From assembly GCA_030950835.1 (NCBI GenBank), contig JAUZQU010000013.1, positions 1 through 11,281 on the forward strand: 11,281 nt of DNA, read 5' to 3'. The DNA comes from Mariprofundaceae bacterium. Its GTDB lineage: Bacteria > Pseudomonadota > Zetaproteobacteria > Mariprofundales > Mariprofundaceae. The translations under genes and the position numbers were made by a program. This document shows, in pieces, positions 6,344 through 11,281 of this stretch. Position 1 is the first letter of the stretch. Every line of letters begins with the position of its first letter. Under the pieces are notes generated by a model. It saw nothing but the letters and a program-made list of their open reading frames with translations. It made no database searches and had not been told where the DNA came from.

Positions 6344-7756
6344 ATGGCAGGTGTTCAAGTTCGGCAAAACCTTAGCCAAAAAACTACCCAAAGGCTGGCG
6401 CTTACGCCCCAGCTTACCCAAAGCCTAAAAGTTTTGGCGATGAACAGCCAAGCTTTAGAGCTTTATGTTGAACAAAGCCTAGAATCCAATCCCTTGTTGG
6501 AAACTGATCCTTCGTTAAGCTCGTTGCAAGATGATGATGCGCCCGCCGTGCCGAAAAAAGAAGAAGATTGGCGTGAGCAGGGTGATAATCGTTGGGAAAC
6601 CATGTATCACAATGGCAGTCAGTTTGATGGCATGCCTGATCAAGACCAACAATGGGAAGATGAGCAAAGTTTAAGTGATTCTTTGCATGAACAAATCAAT
6701 CGCCAACCCATGTCAGATACAGAACGCTATGTAGGGCATATCATTGTAGATTCGTTGGAAGACGATGGTTATTTCAGGGCTTCTACGCAAGAAATCATAG
6801 ATGCTGCTGGAATCAAAGGTTTAAAAAGCAATGATGTGATTCAGGTGCTGGAAGTCATTGTGCAAGAATTAGAGCCTGCTGGCATTGGGGCGCGTGATTT
6901 AACGGAATGTTTGCTGATTCAAATTTCAGATGATGATGCTTCAGCCATGATGGTCAGACAAATGCTGTTGCACCATGCGGATTTGTTGGTGGATAATGAT
7001 CAGGCATTGTTAGAAGCGTTGGGATGCAGACCTGAAAAACTGATTGCTGCCCAACATTTACTACGCAGGTTAGACCCCTTTCCTGGTCATGGGTTGCGTG
7101 GTCAGGCTAATATTTATGTGCGCCCTGAGATTATTTTTCGCCTTGTGGATCAGCAAATTGAGGTGGAAGTACCGCAATCGGGCTGGCGTGGTTTGAAAAT
7201 GAGTGCGCAATGGCAAGGGCAGAAGTGGTCGGGTAAAGACCGTGAATTCATGGATGCCGCAGGGCAAGAAGCCAAATGGTTGTTGCACGCTTTGGGTCAG
7301 CGTAGCGATACCTTGATGAAAGTGGGCTTGTGTCTGGCGCAAAAACAACGTTTATTTTTAGAACATGGCATTCTTGGTTTAAAACCCCTGACCTTACAAG
7401 ATGTAGCAGAAGAAGTAGGTCTACATGAGTCCACGATTTCGCGTGTGACCAACAGCAAATATGCACAAACGCCTTTAGGCATGATTGAACTACGCCGCTT
7501 TTTTTCAGCAGGTTTACCCACGCGTGGTGGCGGTGCTATTTCGGTGTATCGCGTACAACAACGGGTGCGCACCTTGATCGATTCCGAACCCTCAGGACGA
7601 CCCATTTCAGATCAGGCCATTTCAGATCGTTTGCAAGCAGAAGGTGTTGAAATCGCTAGACGCACGGTTGCAAAATACCGTGAACATTTAGGGCTGCCAC
7701 CAAGCAGTCAACGAAGGCGTGCTGCCAAAGCACGTCTATCTCAAAGCAGGAGGTAA
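6344..7756 (+). CDS. rpoN: RpoN, RNA polymerase sigma-54 factor
   Basis: This is the alternative sigma factor for -24/-12 promoters, which need ATP-driven enhancer-binding activators. The 470-residue protein shows the Gln/Leu-rich region I (LALTPQLTQSL at 18-28, then LESNPLLE at 46-53) that contacts activators. An acidic region II follows at about 55-110. The core-binding domain includes EPAGIGARDLTECLL (177-191). A helix-turn-helix lies around LQDVAEEVGLHESTISRVTN (351-370), and the RpoN box ARRTVAKYRE (438-447) recognises the -24 element. Everything needed is present. The start at 6344 fits the family N-terminus, though only a weak CAGG lies upstream. The last two codons before the stop (AGG AGG) double as the hpf ribosome site. 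The upstream neighbours are bolA-grxD rather than the lptB commonly found there. Confidence 0.97.
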   Translation: MAGVQVRQNLSQKTTQRLALTPQLTQSLKVLAMNSQALELYVEQSLESNPLLETDPSLSSLQDDDAPAVPKKEEDWREQGDNRWETMYHNGSQFDGMPDQDQQWEDEQSLSDSLHEQINRQPMSDTERYVGHIIVDSLEDDGYFRASTQEIIDAAGIKGLKSNDVIQVLEVIVQELEPAGIGARDLTECLLIQISDDDASAMMVRQMLLHHADLLVDNDQALLEALGCRPEKLIAAQHLLRRLDPFPGHGLRGQANIYVRPEIIFRLVDQQIEVEVPQSGWRGLKMSAQWQGQKWSGKDREFMDAAGQEAKWLLHALGQRSDTLMKVGLCLAQKQRLFLEHGILGLKPLTLQDVAEEVGLHESTISRVTNSKYAQTPLGMIELRRFFSAGLPTRGGGAISVYRVQQRVRTLIDSEPSGRPISDQAISDRLQAEGVEIARRTVAKYREHLGLPPSSQRRRAAKARLSQSRR

Positions 7757-7760
7757 GCGT

Positions 7761-8327
7761 ATGCAAATATCTATCACAGGTCGGCATGTGGATCTAACCG
7801 ACCCACTTAAGGCGTATGTGCATGACAAACTAGGTCATTTGAAACACTCATTTGACCACGTTGTTGATGTTCATGTCGTGCTTGGGGTTGAAAAAAACAG
7901 GCATCGCTGTGAAGTCAGCATGGCTGCTAACGGCATCAATATTCATGGTAAACATGAAACTGAAAACATGTATGCGGCGATTGATGGCGTGGTTGATAAA
8001 CTGAATCGTCAGTTGAAACGTTATCGGGCAAAATTACGCAGACATTTGAGCAATCATGGGCAGCGTAAAGGTCGTGAAATCAAGGTGTCGCATAAGGTCT
8101 TGGACTTGTCGCATGAACATGAAGAATTTGCCGAAGATCACAAGCCGAACACTTTAGAACATGAAGTGATTAGTGCAGCACCGATGAGTGTGGATGAAGC
8201 AGTGATGCAACTGGAGTTGTCTGAAAAAGAGAACGTATTGTTTTTCACCAATGCAGATACCGACACACTGAACGCACTTTATCGCCGTAGTAATGGTACA
8301 TTAAGCTGGGTTGAACCAGAAGGATAA
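7761..8327 (+). CDS. hpf: Long-form ribosome hibernation promoting factor (HPF)
   Basis: HPF binds the 30S decoding region of idle ribosomes. The long form also drives 100S dimer formation through its C-terminal domain. The 188-residue protein has the S30AE/YfiA domain at about 1-100 (ITGRHVDLTDPLKAYV near the start, basic helix LNRQLKRYRAKLRRH at 81-95). A charged linker (about 101-133) is followed by the C-terminal dimerisation domain (about 134-188: PMSVDEAVMQLEL, FTNADTDTLNALYRR). The proteins usually found next to rpoN in enterics are short, about 95 residues, so the long form is notable. The start at 7761 has AGGAGG at 7748-7753 with a 7-base spacer. An in-frame upstream start at 7719 was set aside because it adds 14 residues unlike the family inside rpoN. 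Confidence 0.95.
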   Translation: MQISITGRHVDLTDPLKAYVHDKLGHLKHSFDHVVDVHVVLGVEKNRHRCEVSMAANGINIHGKHETENMYAAIDGVVDKLNRQLKRYRAKLRRHLSNHGQRKGREIKVSHKVLDLSHEHEEFAEDHKPNTLEHEVISAAPMSVDEAVMQLELSEKENVLFFTNADTDTLNALYRRSNGTLSWVEPEG

Positions 8328-8331
8328 ACAG

Positions 8332-8778
8332 ATGAACATAGAAGATAATATACCAGTGGTTGCTGAACATGTGTTGCTGGGCTCTTTGGCTCAAAGTAAA
8401 CGGGCACTATTAACTGAAATGGCTGGTGTGTTATCTTCTATGGATCCTGATTTGGTGTTAGAAGTGATTATGGCACGCGAAAAGTTGGGGAGTACGGGAA
8501 TGGGTCACGGTGTGGCTATTCCACATGGACGTATGAAGGGACTCAATACACCAATGATTGTGGTCGCGATTCATCAAGATGGGCTTGATTTTGATGCCAT
8601 TGATGGTGCTGTGGTACATATTGTAGTGATGTTGTTGGTACCAGATGACGATCATAAAAATCACTTGGAATTATTGGCGAAGTTGGCACGATTATTACAA
8701 CAAAGCAGTGTACGACAAGCTTTAATGCAAACACAACATGCTGAACAAGTGGCGGCATTGTTTCATAGCGTAAGTTAA
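8332..8778 (+). CDS. ptsN: PtsN, nitrogen-type PTS EIIA
   Basis: This is EIIA-Ntr, a phosphate-accepting regulatory protein of the nitrogen PTS that moves no sugar. Elsewhere it is known to control potassium transport, sensor kinases and carbon/nitrogen balance according to its phosphorylation state. The 148-residue protein carries GHGVAIPHGR (58-67) with the phosphorylated His65, preceded by REKLGSTG (49-56), and the usual C-terminal helices (HLELLAKLARLL, 111-122). The ATG at 8332 has AAGGA at 8320-8324 (7-base spacer) and lies 4 bases after hpf. An in-frame TTG at 8311 lies inside hpf and was not used. The phosphate donor would be HPr, encoded further along the same run, or an NPr/EI-Ntr elsewhere in the genome. 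Confidence 0.95.
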   Translation: MNIEDNIPVVAEHVLLGSLAQSKRALLTEMAGVLSSMDPDLVLEVIMAREKLGSTGMGHGVAIPHGRMKGLNTPMIVVAIHQDGLDFDAIDGAVVHIVVMLLVPDDDHKNHLELLAKLARLLQQSSVRQALMQTQHAEQVAALFHSVS

Positions 8779-8780
8779 AG

Positions 8781-9746
8781 ATGGCAGCGGCGTTGAATCA
8801 GTCACCACGGATTAGTATTCGTGAGATTATGGAGTTACAAAGCGAAGCCCTACAGATACAACTCATCACAGGAGAGGGCGGTTTAGATAGATATATAGAC
8901 CACCCTAGAATGCAAAAACCATCGTTAGCATTTGCTGGATTTTTAGAAAATTTAAGCGATTATAGACTACAAATCATCGGGCAAACCGAGTTGCATTACT
9001 TAGCTACGCGCACCCCAGAAGAGCAACAACGCGCTGTGGATGCGGTGTTTGACTTACGTCTAGCGGGAGTGGTGATTACACGCAATCAAACACCACCTGA
9101 TATCATCCTACAAGCAGCCAGAAAAACAGATACACCATTGATGATGTCCGCCTTGGAATCCTCATCCTTTATGACCAATATGACGTTGTTTTTATCCCAC
9201 TATTTAGCTCCGATTGCCTATCAACATGGTGTATATATGGATATTTTTGGTATTGGTGTGATGTTGATGGGGGAAAGTGGGACGGGGAAAAGTGAAATTG
9301 GTTTGGAGTTGATTACCCGTGGTCACCGCTTGATTGCCGATGATATGGTGGAGCTGGTGCGTGAAACCCCTGAAATCTTGGTAGGACGCAGCCCTGAAAA
9401 CTTACGTTATCATATGGAAGTGCGTGGTTTAGGCATTTTGGACATACGCGATATGTTTGGTGCTGCGGCAATCAGTGATACCAAACGGGTACGTTTATTG
9501 GTGGACTTGGTGCGCTGGTCGGAGATGCGCGAAGAAGATCGTTTGATGAGTGATGAAGATGAAGTGAGTTTACATGGTGTGAAATTACCACGGGTACGTG
9601 TGCCGATTCGCTCAGGGCGTTCGCTGGCAGTGTTGATTGAAGTCGCCGCGCGCAATCAATTGTTGAAACAACGGGGGGTAAACAGTGCTAAAGCATTCAT
9701 GCAAGTGCTCAATCAACGCCTACAACAGCCGCCAGAGAGCTTATAA
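8781..9746 (+). CDS. hprK: HPrK, HPr(Ser) kinase/phosphorylase
   Basis: This bifunctional enzyme phosphorylates HPr on Ser46 with ATP or PPi and removes that phosphate by phosphorolysis. The 321-residue protein has the N-terminal domain (about 1-130) and the catalytic domain: His149 (HGVYMDIFGIGVML), P-loop GESGTGKS (164-171), HRLIADD with Asp187/188 (182-188), the signature MEVRGLGILDI (212-222) and the C-terminal loop VPIRSGR (274-280; proline is common where Ser278 sits). All catalytic positions appear intact. It starts 2 bases after ptsN with no clear Shine-Dalgarno, so coupling is likely. Its substrate HPr, with an intact Ser46, is encoded three genes downstream, which argues that the kinase is in use here. 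Confidence 0.95.
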   Translation: MAAALNQSPRISIREIMELQSEALQIQLITGEGGLDRYIDHPRMQKPSLAFAGFLENLSDYRLQIIGQTELHYLATRTPEEQQRAVDAVFDLRLAGVVITRNQTPPDIILQAARKTDTPLMMSALESSSFMTNMTLFLSHYLAPIAYQHGVYMDIFGIGVMLMGESGTGKSEIGLELITRGHRLIADDMVELVRETPEILVGRSPENLRYHMEVRGLGILDIRDMFGAAAISDTKRVRLLVDLVRWSEMREEDRLMSDEDEVSLHGVKLPRVRVPIRSGRSLAVLIEVAARNQLLKQRGVNSAKAFMQVLNQRLQQPPESL

Positions 9747-10607
9747 ATGTTATTGATTATCACAGGACTTTCAGGCGCAGGCAAAAGTACAGCCTTACAT
9801 GCCTTGGAAGATTTAGGCTTCTTTTGTACGGATAATTTGCCGATTACCATGTTGAACCAGTGGGCAGAAAACATGATGTTGCACGGGCATAATGCTGCTG
9901 TAGGCATTGATATTCGCAGCAGTGAAAATCCTGATTTATTACATCAGTGTTTGGCCTCGATTCGAGATGATTTGCCGTGGAAAATCTTATATATTGATGC
10001 TAAAGATGAAGTGTTACAACGCCGCTATTCCATGTTGCGCCGTAGGCATCCTTATGCGCCTGAATCCGCTTTAGAACAAGCGATTAGCAGCGAACGTGAG
10101 GCATTGTATGCTTTGCATCAACAAGCGGACTTGGTCTTGGATAGTTCCAATTTAAACCCTTATCAACTTGCAGAGTTGGTGGAAAGTTTTTGGCGACAAC
10201 AACAAAATAGCTTGCAGGAAAGTCATCAGGTGGTGTGTTATCTGGTATCTTTTAGTTATCAGCGTGGTTTGCCACAAGGTGCAGACATGGTGATGGATAT
10301 GCGCTTTTTGCCCAACCCCCATTCTGAGCCTACTTTGGCGCGACTCACGGGCAAAGATGAGGCAGTACAAGATTTTTTTGCCCCCTTAGCCGATGTACAA
10401 GAAGCCGAAGATAAAATCAAAGCTTGGATCAGTTTTATTTGGCCACGTTTGCAAGGTGAGCGCAAACGGTATTTCACTTTAGGTTTTGGTTGCAGCGGTG
10501 GGCGGCATAGGTCGGTGTATATGACTGAACGTATCGCGGCGTGGTTAAAAGCGGAAAATATGAGTTCGCCGATTATACGCCACCGTGAACTTGGAGATAT
10601 TCAGTGA
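9747..10607 (+). CDS. rapZ: RapZ, P-loop nucleotide-binding regulator
   Basis: RapZ (formerly YvcJ/YhbJ) is a P-loop protein. In E. coli it senses glucosamine-6-phosphate and steers the small RNA GlmZ to RNase E; outside enterics its target is not settled. The 286-residue protein has Walker A GLSGAGKS (7-14), CTDNLP (27-32), GIDIRS (53-58), RRRHPY (98-103), GADMVMDMRFLPNP (178-191) and the C-terminal GCSGGRHRSV (248-257) of the sugar-phosphate-binding domain (GCTGG[KQ]HRSV in relatives). The ATG directly follows the hprK stop with no intervening base. The stop overlaps the next gene. Length and motifs are regular. Confidence 0.94.
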   Translation: MLLIITGLSGAGKSTALHALEDLGFFCTDNLPITMLNQWAENMMLHGHNAAVGIDIRSSENPDLLHQCLASIRDDLPWKILYIDAKDEVLQRRYSMLRRRHPYAPESALEQAISSEREALYALHQQADLVLDSSNLNPYQLAELVESFWRQQQNSLQESHQVVCYLVSFSYQRGLPQGADMVMDMRFLPNPHSEPTLARLTGKDEAVQDFFAPLADVQEAEDKIKAWISFIWPRLQGERKRYFTLGFGCSGGRHRSVYMTERIAAWLKAENMSSPIIRHRELGDIQ

Positions 10608-11026
10608 TTGGGCTGATTCTCATTTCGCATGCACATATAGCTTCAGAAACCAAAATTGCTGCCGAACATATCCTTGGTCCACAACCTTTATTTGAAACCG
10701 TAGACATCCCTGATTCAGATGCGACACAAGAGCAGCAGAAAAAGTTCACAGCTTTGATTCAGGCCACCGATTTAGGGCAAGGTGTGTTAATCATGGCAGA
10801 TGTCTTTGGTGGTACACCATGCAATATGGCGTTGGAATCGCTGGCTGCCAACAAAGTGGAAGTGATTTCTGGTTTTAATATGCCTGCGGTGATTAAGGCA
10901 TTGACCTTGCGTTGTGAAGATGTGGATTTAGAACTATTGGTGCAAGAATGTATGATTGCAGGGCAGCAATATATTTGTAAAGGCTCTGATTATTATACAA
11001 GTAAAAAAGTAGAAAACGATGCTTAA
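10604..11026 (+). CDS. Mannose-family PTS EIIA component
   Basis: This single-domain EIIA of the mannose family has 140 residues and accepts phosphate from HPr on a histidine near the N-terminus: ISHAHIA (7-13), where His9 matches the phosphorylated position. Relatives mostly have His-Gly there; this protein has His-Ala followed by a second His11. ADVFGGTPCNMA (65-76) is the other family hallmark. No EIIB, EIIC or EIID of the mannose family is in view, so a regulatory or phosphate-sink role is more likely than sugar uptake. It starts with GTG, supported by GGAG at 10593-10596 (7-base spacer), and overlaps rapZ as GTGA. It overlaps ptsH by 8 bases. Confidence 0.92.
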   Translation: MIGLILISHAHIASETKIAAEHILGPQPLFETVDIPDSDATQEQQKKFTALIQATDLGQGVLIMADVFGGTPCNMALESLAANKVEVISGFNMPAVIKALTLRCEDVDLELLVQECMIAGQQYICKGSDYYTSKKVENDA

Positions 11027-11281
11027 ACATACATTGACCATTCAAAACAAGCTGGGTTTACATGCCAGAGCTTCAGCAAAGTTGGTGGCACAAGCCAGCC
11101 GTTTCCCTTGTCATATTGGTATTCAACGTGATGGTGTTGAAGTCAATGGCAAAAGTATTATGGGCATCATGATGTTGGCAGCTGCCCAAGGCACTGCAAT
11201 CACCTTGATTGCAGATGGAGAGCAAGAAGAGCAGGCGATACAAAGTTTGACCAGCCTGATGGCAAATTCCAGATCAACGGT
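11019..11281 (+). CDS. ptsH: HPr phosphocarrier (3' end cut by window edge)
   Basis: This is the PTS carrier that passes phosphate from enzyme I (His15) to EIIA proteins. Eighty-seven codons are visible with no stop; the family is about 85-90 residues, so only the very end is missing. Translated from ATG 11019 it shows NKLGLHARASAKL (10-22) with the active-site His15, and NGKSIMGIMML (43-53) with Ser46, the residue phosphorylated by HPrK. The start lies 8 bases inside the EIIA gene and has no strong ribosome site, which suggests translational coupling. The gene for enzyme I (ptsI) is the expected next neighbour, but it lies outside the window. Confidence 0.93.
   Translation, partial: MLKHTLTIQNKLGLHARASAKLVAQASRFPCHIGIQRDGVEVNGKSIMGIMMLAAAQGTAITLIADGEQEEQAIQSLTSLMANSRST

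Overview
The window is ordinary proteobacterial chromosome, densely coded and with a GC content in the mid-40s % by eye. It holds fourteen complete protein genes, one 3'-truncated gene at the right edge and one tRNA. Several features point to a proteobacterium outside the enteric group: sigma-54 followed by a long-form HPF, PtsN, HPr kinase and RapZ, and then a mannose-type EIIA and HPr. The class cannot be fixed from this sequence alone. Zetaproteobacteria or another early-branching proteobacterial lineage is a guess. No mobile element, CRISPR array, rRNA or sign of recent transfer was seen, and no gene-free stretch exceeds 300 bases.

Layout. (1) Positions 79-3429, plus strand: a compact phosphate ABC importer operon pstS-pstC-pstA-pstB. 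A perfect TATAAT lies upstream, pstS starts at TTG, and the pstC/pstA and pstA/pstB junctions are ATGA overlaps. No phoU follows. (2) Positions 3479-5451, minus strand: an NAD(P)-binding SDR/epimerase-like gene followed by trhO, the tRNA U34 hydroxylase of the rhodanese superfamily. (3) Positions 5452-5559: a divergent control region with several small inverted repeats. (4) Positions 5560-6238, plus strand: a CAU-anticodon tRNA (probably isoleucine-2), then a BolA-family gene overlapping a monothiol glutaredoxin, the classic iron-sulfur partner pair. (5) Positions 6344-11281, plus strand: rpoN-hpf-ptsN-hprK-rapZ-EIIA(Man)-ptsH, with gaps of 0-4 bases or short overlaps throughout, so very likely one transcription unit. 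It runs off the right edge in ptsH.

How the genes fit together. The right half is a regulatory phosphotransferase module with no sugar permease in view. HPr carries both His15 (phosphorylated by enzyme I) and Ser46 (the HPrK target). PtsN and the mannose-type EIIA are possible phosphate acceptors, and RapZ and the sigma-54 gene share the transcript. The left half takes up phosphate, and the middle handles tRNA wobble chemistry and Fe-S trafficking. No new system was found. The most useful observations are the fully wired regulatory PTS, the long-form HPF beside rpoN, a deviant ABC signature in PstB, the probable tRNA-bolA-grxD transcript with a hairpin against the bolA ribosome binding site, and several start-codon corrections.
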